Source of the DNA: Candidatus Methanophagales archaeon | Lineage (GTDB): Archaea > Halobacteriota > Syntropharchaeia > Alkanophagales > Methanospirareceae | Assembly: GCA_021159475.1 (NCBI GenBank) | Contig: JAGGRS010000245.1 | Location: forward strand, 1 to 8,808 | Direction of reading: 5' to 3' | Length of the DNA stretch: 8,808 nucleotides | Part shown: one piece after another, positions 1-7,125 of the stretch | Layout of the letters: every line of letters starts with the position of its first letter | How positions within the stretch are numbered: the first letter of the stretch is position 1 | Notes under the pieces: generated by a model | What the model saw: the letters and a program-made list of their open reading frames with translations, nothing else | Told to the model about the DNA's origin: nothing | Database searches by the model: none | Made by a program: the position numbers and the translations under genes

Positions 1-566
1 TGCAGAACCGCGGCTGTCATAACATCAACCTCGTCACTCCCACTCATTTCACACCGCAGATAGTGAAAGCGTTGAAGATAGCGATAGAGAAGGGGCTTCA
101 TATACCGCTGGTCTATAATTGCGGAGGTTACGAATCGAAGCGCACCATCGAGCTACTTGATGGCATCGTTGACATCTATATGCCGGACATAAAGTATGGA
201 GAGGGCGCTAATGCGGAACGATACTCAAATGCGGGCGATTATTTTGAGAGGTGTAAGGAAGCGGTGAAGGAGATGCATGCACAGGTCGGCGATTTGAAGC
301 TGGATGATAGCGGGCTCGCATGGCGCGGACTGCTGATACGGCATCTGGTGCTGCCGAACGGACTGGCGGGCTCTGAAGCTGTTATGAAGTTCATTGCTAC
401 CGAGATATCAAAGGACTCATACGTGAATATAATGGCACAATACCGACCTGTGTATAAGGCATACGAGTATAAGGAGCTGAGCAGGTGGATAACGATGGGT
501 GAATATCGCGAAGCGATAAGCATCGCGAGACGATATGGTCTTCATAGAGGGTTTCACGTTGTTTAA
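1..566 (+). CDS. PflX-like radical SAM protein (COG1313), 5'-truncated by the window edge
   Basis: The reading frame is open from base 3 to the TAA at 564-566, so the true start lies left of the window; the GTG at 63 is an internal Val codon. The visible 187 residues are the C-terminal part of a protein related to pyruvate formate-lyase activating enzymes (the uncharacterised 'PflX' group). Recognisable family blocks are QNRGCHNINLVTPTH at the window start, PLVYNCGGYES, DIYMPDIKY, a QVGDL segment, LIRHLVLPN and IMAQYRPVYKA. The CX3CX2C iron-sulfur motif of radical SAM enzymes would be in the missing N-terminal part, so it cannot be checked here. Such proteins cleave S-adenosylmethionine to a 5'-deoxyadenosyl radical, but the substrate of this group is unknown. 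The next gene starts 21 nt downstream on the same strand, suggesting cotranscription. Family assignment is firm, function is not. Confidence 0.88.
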   Translation, partial: QNRGCHNINLVTPTHFTPQIVKALKIAIEKGLHIPLVYNCGGYESKRTIELLDGIVDIYMPDIKYGEGANAERYSNAGDYFERCKEAVKEMHAQVGDLKLDDSGLAWRGLLIRHLVLPNGLAGSEAVMKFIATEISKDSYVNIMAQYRPVYKAYEYKELSRWITMGEYREAISIARRYGLHRGFHVV

Positions 567-587
567 ATCATCAAGGTTGTAGCTAAA

Positions 588-2360
588 ATGAGTATCGCCC
601 GTATCAGTCGCAACCCGCATTTGATCTTGCTCCATGCACCTTCGGTATACGATTTCAGAGAGTATCCCATCATGTACGGTCCAATTGCCGATGGCGTCCC
701 ATCAACACCCATATTCGAGATGTACCCCATCGGTTTCACCTCCATTCTCGAGCATCTGGGACGAAACGGGATAGAGGTGAGAATAATCAACTTAGCGGCG
801 AGGATGCTCGAAAGTGATAATTTTGATGCGGAGAAGTTAATACGGAGGCTTAAACCACATGCTTTTGGCATTGACCTGCACTGGTTGGCGCATACGCAGG
901 GCAGCCTCGAAGTGGCGAAGATATGCAAGCGATACCATCCAGAGATTCCCGTCATTTTTGGTGGGCTCTCCGCCACGTATTTCTATAAAGAGTTGATTCG
1001 GTATCCCACCGTGGATTTTATCATACGTGGCGATTCCGCGGAAGAACCGCTGTTACAGCTGATGAAAGCGATAGTTCGGGGGAAGCACGGCTCTTCTTTC
1101 TACGATATTCCCAATCTCGTATGGAAAGATGATAGCAATAACGGCGAGATACGGGTGAATCCGCTATCTCACGTTCCCACAGCGCTGAACAATTTCTCAA
1201 ATAACTACCTGCCGATCTTTAAGTCCGTATTGAAATACCGCGACCTCAAAAGCCTGCTCCCATTCCACGGCTGGTCTTCACATGAGTGGCGGGACTACCC
1301 GATCATGGCAGTATTAACTTGCCGTGGCTGCACCCACAATTGCATATTCTGCGGTGGTTCCCGGGATGCACTCTCAACGTATTGCAACCGTAAAAGACCC
1401 GCTTTTCGCGACCCGGAATTGGTAGCGAAGGACATTATAAAAATCACGCGATACACAAAAGCGCCGATATTCGTGATTGGCGACATCCTTCAACCCGGCG
1501 AAGAATACGCGTATACCGTTCTGGAAGAGTTGAAAAAGGAGAGATTTGCTAATCATCTGGTGTTTGAGTTATTCGACACGGTACGCAATCCCGAGGAATA
1601 TTTCGCGTGCGTTGCTGATTCGGTTGAAAACTTCAACTTTGAAATATCGCCCGATACCCATGACGAGTCAATAAGAGCGGCGGAGGGCAAGCGGTATACA
1701 AATTCCGCGATAGAAGAGAACCTGAAATGGGCACTGAAGTCGGGCTGCCACAAATTCGACCTGTTCTTTATGATTGGTCTTCCTTTTCAGACACGCGAGT
1801 CCGTTATGGCAACGGTAGACTGGTGCGGGTCGCTCATGGAGAAATTCGGCAAACGCGTAGTTCCTTATATTCTCCCATATTCGCCCTTTCTCGACCCTGG
1901 CTGCATCGCGTATGAGCATCCCGAGAAGTTCGGCTATAAAATCCTGTTCAAAACATTCGAGGAATACCGCAAAGCAATGCTATCACCGAGCTGGAAATAT
2001 GCACTGAATTACGAAACCCGATGGATGTCCCGGGATGAAATCGTGAACTGCACGTATCAGGCGGGGCTCAAGCTGAACGAGTTGAAGATGAAATACGGCT
2101 TGATTGACCGGGCTGCGTTTAACTCGACGAAAGAGCGAATAAAGCTTGCAATGACGCTTACCGCTGAGATAGACAAAATAAACGAGATTGACGACTCATC
2201 CACACGGCGGAGGAGATTGATGCAGCTGAAACCAAAGCTTGATGCGATGCTTGATTCCGTTATTAATGAGAAGAGGTACATGGAGTGGCCAGCGGCGGAG
2301 GGGAATTTACGGATTTTTCGGCTCATCAAAATGGCGGTAGCGGGAATATTTGCGAGGTAG
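588..2360 (+). CDS. B12-binding-domain radical SAM protein (resembles the Ta0216-type family)
   Basis: A 590-residue protein in two parts. Residues about 10-165 look like a cobalamin-binding Rossmann-type domain (HLILLHAPSVYD near the N-terminus, PVIFGGLSATY at 121-131, a FIIRGDSAEEPL segment near 144-155). The radical SAM core begins near residue 238 and has the cluster motif CX3CX2C at C248, C252 and C255 (CTHNCIFCGG), with an extra Cys at 245. The C-terminal 130 residues are mostly charged and helical-looking. The classical base-off His motif DxHxxG appears only as D96-L-H98-W-L-A, with the Gly missing. B12-dependent radical SAM enzymes often methylate or cyclise unactivated carbons; the substrate here is unknown. 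The family name is from memory and should be confirmed by HMM. The ATG at 588 has only a weak purine stretch (AAGG) upstream, but it gives a sensible N-terminus. Probably in an operon with the PflX-like gene. Confidence 0.88.
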   Translation: MSIARISRNPHLILLHAPSVYDFREYPIMYGPIADGVPSTPIFEMYPIGFTSILEHLGRNGIEVRIINLAARMLESDNFDAEKLIRRLKPHAFGIDLHWLAHTQGSLEVAKICKRYHPEIPVIFGGLSATYFYKELIRYPTVDFIIRGDSAEEPLLQLMKAIVRGKHGSSFYDIPNLVWKDDSNNGEIRVNPLSHVPTALNNFSNNYLPIFKSVLKYRDLKSLLPFHGWSSHEWRDYPIMAVLTCRGCTHNCIFCGGSRDALSTYCNRKRPAFRDPELVAKDIIKITRYTKAPIFVIGDILQPGEEYAYTVLEELKKERFANHLVFELFDTVRNPEEYFACVADSVENFNFEISPDTHDESIRAAEGKRYTNSAIEENLKWALKSGCHKFDLFFMIGLPFQTRESVMATVDWCGSLMEKFGKRVVPYILPYSPFLDPGCIAYEHPEKFGYKILFKTFEEYRKAMLSPSWKYALNYETRWMSRDEIVNCTYQAGLKLNELKMKYGLIDRAAFNSTKERIKLAMTLTAEIDKINEIDDSSTRRRRLMQLKPKLDAMLDSVINEKRYMEWPAAEGNLRIFRLIKMAVAGIFAR

Positions 2361-2368
2361 TTTTAAAT
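2361..2368 (+). promoter_or_regulatory. possible TATA element for the microprotein gene
   Basis: TTTTAAAT directly follows the TAG of the radical SAM gene. A start site about 25 nt downstream, near 2390, would give a leader of roughly 20 nt that still holds the GAGGTG/GAGG ribosome binding sequence of the small ORF at 2410. The spacing is consistent but the match to an archaeal TATA box is modest; readthrough from the upstream operon is equally possible. Confidence 0.3.
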
Positions 2369-2409
2369 GTGACGAATACCATAAGAGGAAATGAGGTGGT
2401 GAGGCGAAG

Positions 2410-2529
2410 ATGGTGAAGAGCAGAAGTAAGAGGAGGCGAGACGATGATAGATGGAAACGAGTTCTGATAGGAACGATACTGGTATTGATAATGGTGGGTT
2501 CTGTGGTGGCGCTCATGGCACGAATATGA
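2410..2529 (+). CDS. hypothetical 39-residue single-span membrane microprotein
   Basis: ATG at 2410 to TGA at 2527-2529. The first 17 residues are strongly basic with an acidic triplet (KSRSKRRR, DDD, RWKR). They are followed by about 20 hydrophobic residues (VLIGTILVLIMVG, SVVALM) and a short ARI tail. This is the layout of a single-pass membrane protein with a cytoplasmic basic N-terminus under the positive-inside rule. Coding support: GAGGTG at 2393-2398 and GAGG at 2401-2404, the latter 5 nt before the ATG; an in-frame TGA at 2392-2394 fixes the upstream limit. It lies 49 nt after the radical SAM gene and 158 nt before the ATPase. I recognise no family. It could be a small subunit or regulator of a membrane complex, or of the neighbouring P-type ATPase, but that is speculation. 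It might also be chance, although a clean charged-then-hydrophobic pattern behind a Shine-Dalgarno argues otherwise. Confidence 0.55.
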   Translation: MVKSRSKRRRDDDRWKRVLIGTILVLIMVGSVVALMARI

Positions 2530-2637
2530 GCATACTCAGGAATTGGGCACGATAGCAACGTAGACCATAGTTGGTAGTTGGATGGAAGCGGACTCAATCA
2601 TATTCTCATACCCATGTTCAGACTACACTAACAGCAA

Positions 2638-2650
2638 TTTTCTTCTTTTC
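2638..2650 (+). terminator. pyrimidine tract, possible archaeal terminator
   Basis: TTTTCTTCTTTTC lies between the microprotein and the ATPase gene. Archaeal RNA polymerase commonly stops at T-rich tracts without needing a hairpin, and this is the most T-rich stretch in the 158-nt gap at 2530-2687. No convincing inverted repeat precedes it. I see no other gene in the gap; a 25-codon frame at 2582-2659 lacks a ribosome binding site. Confidence 0.3.
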
Positions 2651-2681
2651 CATGTATGAATTTGCCGGAATGATTGAATGA

Positions 2682-2689
2682 TTATAAAT
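2682..2689 (+). promoter_or_regulatory. TATA-like element overlapping the annotated ATPase start
   Basis: TTATAAAT occupies 2682-2689 and includes the A and T of the ATG at 2688. If it is a real TATA box, transcription would begin near 2708-2711, inside the frame as drawn. That would coincide with the in-frame GTG at 2709 and imply a leaderless start there. Promoter function is a guess from sequence and spacing alone. Confidence 0.35.
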
Positions 2690-5432
2690 GAGGGAGATTG
2701 TGGAGGAAGTGGAGGCTAAGGGAGAGCAATGGCATTTGATGAGTCCGGAGGAAGTCTTGCAGAGACTTCGCACCACAGAAGCGGGACTATCTTCGAAAGA
2801 GGTGGAGAAGAGACAGCAGAGGTATGGCAAGAATGAGATAACAACGGCTGGTGACAGGATTTCCATACTGAAAATCCTCATTGCGCAATTCAACGCCCTT
2901 ATTGTGATACTTCTGGTTGCTACGGCGATATCTGCGGCGTTCGGGAACATGATAGACGCAGCGGTTATATTTGGTGCGGTTATGCTCTGTGTGGCACTGG
3001 GCTTCTTGTTTGAATTCAGGTCTGAGAAGGCGCTCAGGGCATTGAAGGAGATGGCTGCTCCTGCTGCCACTGTTGTAAGAGCGGGTAAGGAGCTAAGGAT
3101 AGCATCGAAGGAGATAGTGCCCGGGGATATACTCGTATTGCGTGCTGGAGACCGAATAGCTGCGGATGCAAGAGTGATAGCGGAAGAGAACCTCAAGGTG
3201 GACGAGTCGGCATTGACGGGCGAATCGGTAGGAGTGAATAAGCGAGTATCAATGCTTAAAGAGGATGTGATGATTGCAGATAGGACTAACATGGTCTACT
3301 CAGGAACGACAGTGACGTATGGAAGAGGGAAAGCCGTGGTAACAGCAACGGGTATGCGAACCGAGTTAGGTAAGGTTGCGAGTATGCTGGCAGGAGCAAA
3401 AGAGGATGAGACACCACTGAAGACCCGGTTAAGAGAGATAGGACGGTGGTTGAGCGTCTCATATTTAATTATCTGCGCAAGTCTCTTTGCACTGGGTGTG
3501 CTCACAGGGGTTCCTCTACTGCGTATGCTTCTATGGAGTATAAGCCTCGCAGTAGCGATAGTGCCGGAGACGTTGCCGCTTATTATCACCGGAACGCTCG
3601 CACTGGGCGTGCAGAGGATGGCGAAGCGAAACGCAATAGTGAGGAAACTCCCGGCTGTTGAGACCCTGGGCTGCATAACCACGATATGCTCAGACAAGAC
3701 AGGGACGCTGACGAAGAACGAAATGACCGTCCGCAGGGTCTATGCAGGTGGGAAGCTGATGGAAGTTACAGGAGATGAGCTGAGCTATGCGTGTGAACAA
3801 AGTGAGGACCTGAGATTGGCGCTCCAGATTGCAGCACTGTGCAACGATTCGCATCTGGTAAAGGAAGAGGAAGCAGATGGATATTCGGTGAGTGGTGAGC
3901 CAACAGAAGCCGCACTGGTGGTAGCGGCGGAGGAAGCGGGCATGAATAAGGACGCACTGGAGAAGAGATTCCCGAGAGTGGGTGAGATACCGTTTGAACG
4001 CGAGAGGAAGAGGATGAGCACGATTCATCTTGTGGAGGGTAGAACAGTGGCATACGTAAAAGGTGCGCCGGAAGTTCTGCTTGAGCTCTCCACCGGTATT
4101 TACCGCGGTGGTGAAGTTAGCCGGCTGACGGATGCAGAGAGGCGAGAAGTGCTGGAGATAAGCGATAAGATGGCGGCAGAAGCTCTGCGTGTCATTGCAG
4201 TTGCGTATAGGGAATTATCGGATGAGGGAGATGGAGAACAGGAGCAATACACTGCTGAAGTAGTAGAGAGAGACCTTGTTTTTGTCGGGCTCTTCGGTAT
4301 GAGCGACCCGCCACGTGAAGAGGTGAAAGAAGCGATTGGTGAATGTAAGAAGGCGGGAATAAAAGCAGTTATGATTACGGGCGACCATAAATTGACGGCG
4401 GTGGCGATAGCAAAGGAGTTAGGAATGCTGTCCTCAAACCGTGCTGAAGAAGTGCTGACCGGCGTTGAACTGGACAAAATGAGTGATGAGGAGCTTGAGA
4501 ACCGCGTTGATAGTATAGTGGTATATTCAAGGGTCTCTCCAGCACACAAATTGCGAATCGTGAATGCATTGCGGAGAAAGGGTAACGTGGTTGCTATGAC
4601 CGGCGATGGAATAAACGATGCACCTGCATTGAAGAGTAGCGATGTGGGCGTGGCAATGAATTCCGGCACTGATGTGGCGAAAGAAGCATCTGATATGATT
4701 CTGGTTGATGATAACTTCGCGACCATAGTGGCAGCGATAAGAGAGGGTAGAGCCATTTATGATAATATGAGGAAGTATCTCACTTATGTGCTTTCTTATG
4801 CATTCGCAGAGGTATGTCTGCTGGGTGGTGCGTTCCTGTTTGGCATCTTCGCTCGTGGAATGCCGCTGTTCCCACTCACTGCGATACAGATTTTATGGAC
4901 GAATCTGGTGATAGAGGACCTGCCGGCGATGGGTCTGGGTCTCGAGCCACCGGAGAGGGATATAATGGAGCGTAAGCCGAGGGACCCCGAGGAGCGTGTA
5001 TTTACAGGAAGAATGATTCATCGCTTAATACTCATGTCCGTGGTAATATCTTCCGGATGCTTTTTGATATTTCTCAGCTATTTACAGGCACAGGCGGATG
5101 CGGATGTGGATGTGAATAAGGCGCAGACGATGGTATTCGCAACGCTTATATTTTATGAAGCTTTCAACGCCTTTAATTGCCGTTCTGAGCGGCATTCTTT
5201 GCTGAGAATCGGCATATTTGCGAATAAATGGCTGATACTGGGCGTAATGGGTTCGCTCATGCTCATGCTCCTCGCAATACAGATGCCATACACTGGGCGC
5301 TTCTTCCATACCGTGCCTCTAACCTTCATAGATTGGTGTATTGCTCTTGCTACGGGCATCACAGTCATGGTTGCTGTGGAGTTGTGGAAGGTGCTACTCG
5401 CTCATTCCCAAAAATCCAGCGCTATTACCTGA
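2688..5432 (+). CDS. type II P-type cation-transporting ATPase (Ca2+-ATPase-like)
   Basis: This 914-residue integral membrane pump has the normal length and domain order of P2-type ATPases. An N-terminal '[13 protein letters not shown]' cation-ATPase segment precedes TM1-2 (about 60-108). The actuator domain carries TGES at 177-180. TM4 contains VPETLP with E294, and the P-domain has the phosphorylated Asp in DKTGT (D336). The nucleotide-binding domain has KGAPE at 458-462, the hinge motif is TGDGINDAP at 638-646, and six C-terminal helices follow. By alignment in my head with SERCA, E294 matches E309, E708 matches E771 and N739 matches N796. However, SERCA N768 is A705, T799 is I742 and D800 is E743, so ion specificity is uncertain: Ca2+, Mn2+ or another cation. 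The start is ambiguous: in-frame GTG codons at 2700 and 2709 and an ATG at 2739 are alternatives. The 3' end overlaps the convergent PAN gene by 8 bp. Confidence 0.93.
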   Translation: MREIVEEVEAKGEQWHLMSPEEVLQRLRTTEAGLSSKEVEKRQQRYGKNEITTAGDRISILKILIAQFNALIVILLVATAISAAFGNMIDAAVIFGAVMLCVALGFLFEFRSEKALRALKEMAAPAATVVRAGKELRIASKEIVPGDILVLRAGDRIAADARVIAEENLKVDESALTGESVGVNKRVSMLKEDVMIADRTNMVYSGTTVTYGRGKAVVTATGMRTELGKVASMLAGAKEDETPLKTRLREIGRWLSVSYLIICASLFALGVLTGVPLLRMLLWSISLAVAIVPETLPLIITGTLALGVQRMAKRNAIVRKLPAVETLGCITTICSDKTGTLTKNEMTVRRVYAGGKLMEVTGDELSYACEQSEDLRLALQIAALCNDSHLVKEEEADGYSVSGEPTEAALVVAAEEAGMNKDALEKRFPRVGEIPFERERKRMSTIHLVEGRTVAYVKGAPEVLLELSTGIYRGGEVSRLTDAERREVLEISDKMAAEALRVIAVAYRELSDEGDGEQEQYTAEVVERDLVFVGLFGMSDPPREEVKEAIGECKKAGIKAVMITGDHKLTAVAIAKELGMLSSNRAEEVLTGVELDKMSDEELENRVDSIVVYSRVSPAHKLRIVNALRRKGNVVAMTGDGINDAPALKSSDVGVAMNSGTDVAKEASDMILVDDNFATIVAAIREGRAIYDNMRKYLTYVLSYAFAEVCLLGGAFLFGIFARGMPLFPLTAIQILWTNLVIEDLPAMGLGLEPPERDIMERKPRDPEERVFTGRMIHRLILMSVVISSGCFLIFLSYLQAQADADVDVNKAQTMVFATLIFYEAFNAFNCRSERHSLLRIGIFANKWLILGVMGSLMLMLLAIQMPYTGRFFHTVPLTFIDWCIALATGITVMVAVELWKVLLAHSQKSSAIT

Positions 5433-6669
5433 ACATCGCACTCATATCCTTTAGACTCATAAGGTAGTCCCTGTGCCCGTTTGCCATCACCTTCTTTATC
5501 GCATGCTCAAATTCTTCCATCCCCACCGCCCTCTTGTTCGCCTTCACCGTGAGCATACCTGCTTCTGTTACTATCGCCTTTATATCCGCGCCAGTGGCAT
5601 TCTCGGTAAGTTCTGCCAGTTTAGCCAGATCCACATCCCTCTTCAGCTTCAGTCGGGCTGTATGTATCCTGAATATTTCCGCCCTCGCTTCCTTATCCGG
5701 TATCGGTATCTCTATAATCCTGTCAAATCGCCCTGGTCGCAATAGAGCAGGATCAAGAATATCAGGTCGGTTTGTAGCTCCTATTATTCGCACATTTCCC
5801 CTGGGATCAAACCCATCTATCTCAGCCAGTAACTGCATCAGTGTTCGCTGCACCTCACGCTCTCCCGAACTCCCATCATCCATCCTTCTCGTTGCTATTG
5901 CGTCTATCTCGTCAATGAAGAGAATAGAAGGCGCCTTCTCCTTCGCCATTGCAAACAGCTCCCGCACCATACGTGCACCTTCACCTATGTATTTCTGCAC
6001 CAGCTCCGAGCCCACAACCCTTATGAAGGTCGCTGATGTCCGTTTCGCAACTGCCTTCGCCAGCAGTGTCTTGCCCGTGCCTGGTGGTCCAATCAGGAGA
6101 ACGCCCCTGGGGGGCTCCACACCCACACGCTCAAATCGCTCTGGTGCAGTCAATGGCAATTCAACCACTTCCCTTATCTCCTCTATCTGCTCAGCCAGAC
6201 CACCTATCATCGAGTAATCCACATCCGGTGACTCTATTACCTCCATGCCACAGACAGAGGGGTCTCTTGCAGAGGGGAGCACACTAACAACCGCCAGCGA
6301 CTCCTGATTCAGGGCTACGCGAGCACCCGGAACGAGCGCGCTCGGCTCTACATACTGCCGCGTGTATGTCACCACATATTGTGGTCCTGTGCTGCTCCTC
6401 ACCACTAACCTCTTACCATCTATCACGTTCACAACAGTCCCGACGAGCATGGGTGGAGTGCGTAACTTCTCCAGTTCCGACCTTAACCGCTTTATCTCGC
6501 GCTCATAGCGAACCTGCATCTCCTGATAGTATCTACTTTCCTGCTCTATCTTCTCCAGTCTATCTCTGAGCAGAAGATTCGTCTCCTCCAACTGCCGCAT
6601 CTTATCCTGCAGGAATCGTGAATACCCCTCACCGTAGGAAATGCCCTCTGACCTCATATTGCCACTCAT
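5425..6669 (-). CDS. pan: proteasome-activating nucleotidase (PAN), AAA+ ATPase
   Basis: A 414-residue hexameric AAA+ unfoldase that feeds substrates to the archaeal 20S proteasome, homologous to the eukaryotic Rpt1-6 ring. Residues about 18-72 form a heptad-rich coiled coil. An OB-fold domain follows (about 73-148, starting [12 protein letters not shown]), after a Pro-Pro at 72-73 near the conserved linker proline. The AAA+ core has Walker A GPPGTGKT at 194-201, pore loop KYIGEGAR with the aromatic Y227, Walker B ILFIDEID at 249-256, sensor-1 GATN ending at N300, and arginine fingers in RPGRFDR at 311-317. The protein ends SAMFR. The penultimate residue is therefore Phe where the proteasome-docking HbYX motif normally has Tyr. 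The ATG at 6669 has GGAG at 6682-6679 with 9-nt spacing, and a TATA element 21-28 nt upstream. The gene is divergent from MBF1 and convergent with the ATPase. Confidence 0.96.
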   Translation of the reverse strand: MSGNMRSEGISYGEGYSRFLQDKMRQLEETNLLLRDRLEKIEQESRYYQEMQVRYEREIKRLRSELEKLRTPPMLVGTVVNVIDGKRLVVRSSTGPQYVVTYTRQYVEPSALVPGARVALNQESLAVVSVLPSARDPSVCGMEVIESPDVDYSMIGGLAEQIEEIREVVELPLTAPERFERVGVEPPRGVLLIGPPGTGKTLLAKAVAKRTSATFIRVVGSELVQKYIGEGARMVRELFAMAKEKAPSILFIDEIDAIATRRMDDGSSGEREVQRTLMQLLAEIDGFDPRGNVRIIGATNRPDILDPALLRPGRFDRIIEIPIPDKEARAEIFRIHTARLKLKRDVDLAKLAELTENATGADIKAIVTEAGMLTVKANKRAVGMEEFEHAIKKVMANGHRDYLMSLKDMSAMFR

Positions 6670-6689
6670 TATTTACTTCTCCACTCTGC

Positions 6690-6697
6690 TATATAAA
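6690..6697. promoter_or_regulatory. shared TATA element between divergent PAN and MBF1 genes
   Basis: TATATAAA on the plus strand reads TTTATATA on the minus strand, a strong match to the archaeal TATA consensus. Its centre is about 25 nt from the PAN ATG (6669) and about 27 nt from the MBF1 ATG (6721). Those are the usual distances from a TATA box to a transcription start. The minus-strand reading is the better consensus, so PAN has the clearer promoter; use in both directions is inferred. A weaker AT-rich element at 6669-6676 could serve the alternative MBF1 start at 6700. Confidence 0.6.
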
Positions 6698-6720
6698 TAA
6701 TGAGAGGAGATGAGGATGAG

Positions 6721-7116
6721 ATGACCGAGTGTGAGATATGTGGTGCGAAGATAAGAGGGCATCCGCACTATATCCAGATAGGGGCTTCAAAACTGAGGGT
6801 ATGTGAAGCCTGTGCGCGGTATGGAACTGCGGTAACGGAGCCTGAGAGGAGGAAGAGCAGTTTCAGTTCTATTTCTACAATGGGTGCACGGCGGAGGGAT
6901 ATGTACCAGATGGATATAGCGATAGAAGAGCCTGTTATGGATGATTACGGTCGTAAGGTGAAGGAGGCGAGGGAGAAGGCGGGCTTGAGACAGGAAGAGC
7001 TCGCAAGGATGATCAATGAGAAGCACTCATTGCTGCGAAAGATAGAGAATGAGACGATAACGCCCACTGAGGAGGTGCGAATGAAGATAGAACGTGTCCT
7101 TAGACCTTACTTGTGA
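6721..7116 (+). CDS. mbf1: archaeal multiprotein bridging factor MBF1 (Zn ribbon + HTH)
   Basis: A 131-residue protein counted from the ATG at 6721. The N-terminal Zn ribbon has C4-x2-C7 (MTECEICG) and C28-x2-C31 (VCEACARYG). A basic linker follows, then a Cro/C1-type helix-turn-helix at about 74-130 with the KVKEAREKAGLRQEELA signature. In eukaryotes MBF1 is a coactivator and also acts on stalled ribosomes; archaeal MBF1 associates with ribosomes, so the role is probably regulatory or translational. An ATG at 6700 would add seven acidic residues (MRGDEDE). I prefer 6721 because archaeal MBF1 proteins usually begin right at the first Cys pair and because the TATA element sits about 27 nt upstream, which would give a leaderless mRNA. 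GAGG 5 nt before 6721 is an alternative initiation signal. The protein ends soon after the HTH and seems a little shorter than typical archaeal MBF1. It converges on taw1 with a 9-bp gap. Confidence 0.9.
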   Translation: MTECEICGAKIRGHPHYIQIGASKLRVCEACARYGTAVTEPERRKSSFSSISTMGARRRDMYQMDIAIEEPVMDDYGRKVKEAREKAGLRQEELARMINEKHSLLRKIENETITPTEEVRMKIERVLRPYL

Positions 7117-7125
7117 ACGTTATTG

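Noticed and set aside
63..65. GTG as start of the first gene
   Set aside because: The frame is open to the window edge and residues upstream (QNRGCHNINLVTPTH) are family-conserved, so this is an internal Val.
563..976. 137-codon minus-strand frame opposite the B12 radical SAM gene
   Set aside because: No domain or ribosome binding signal seen; explained by the coding sequence on the plus strand.
2307..2597. 96-codon minus-strand frame across the gap after the radical SAM gene
   Set aside because: It is the antisense of the radical SAM tail and of the better-supported microprotein; its poly-Leu run is the complement of the microprotein's basic/purine-rich codons.
2582..2659. 25-codon plus-strand frame between microprotein and ATPase
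   Set aside because: No ribosome binding site, no hydrophobic or charged pattern, and it runs through the pyrimidine tract.
2618..3292. 224-codon open frame on the minus strand opposite the ATPase 5' region
   Set aside because: Composition is Ser/Ala/Ile-rich without any recognisable motif, and it mirrors codon usage of the strongly supported ATPase on the other strand.
4100..4756. 218-codon minus-strand frame opposite the ATPase N and P domains
   Set aside because: Same antisense pattern (Ser/Thr-rich, no domain); it lies opposite essential catalytic motifs of the ATPase.
5534..6217. 227-codon plus-strand frame opposite PAN
   Set aside because: Low-complexity Ser/Arg/Pro-rich translation with no motif; the minus strand encodes the AAA+ core.
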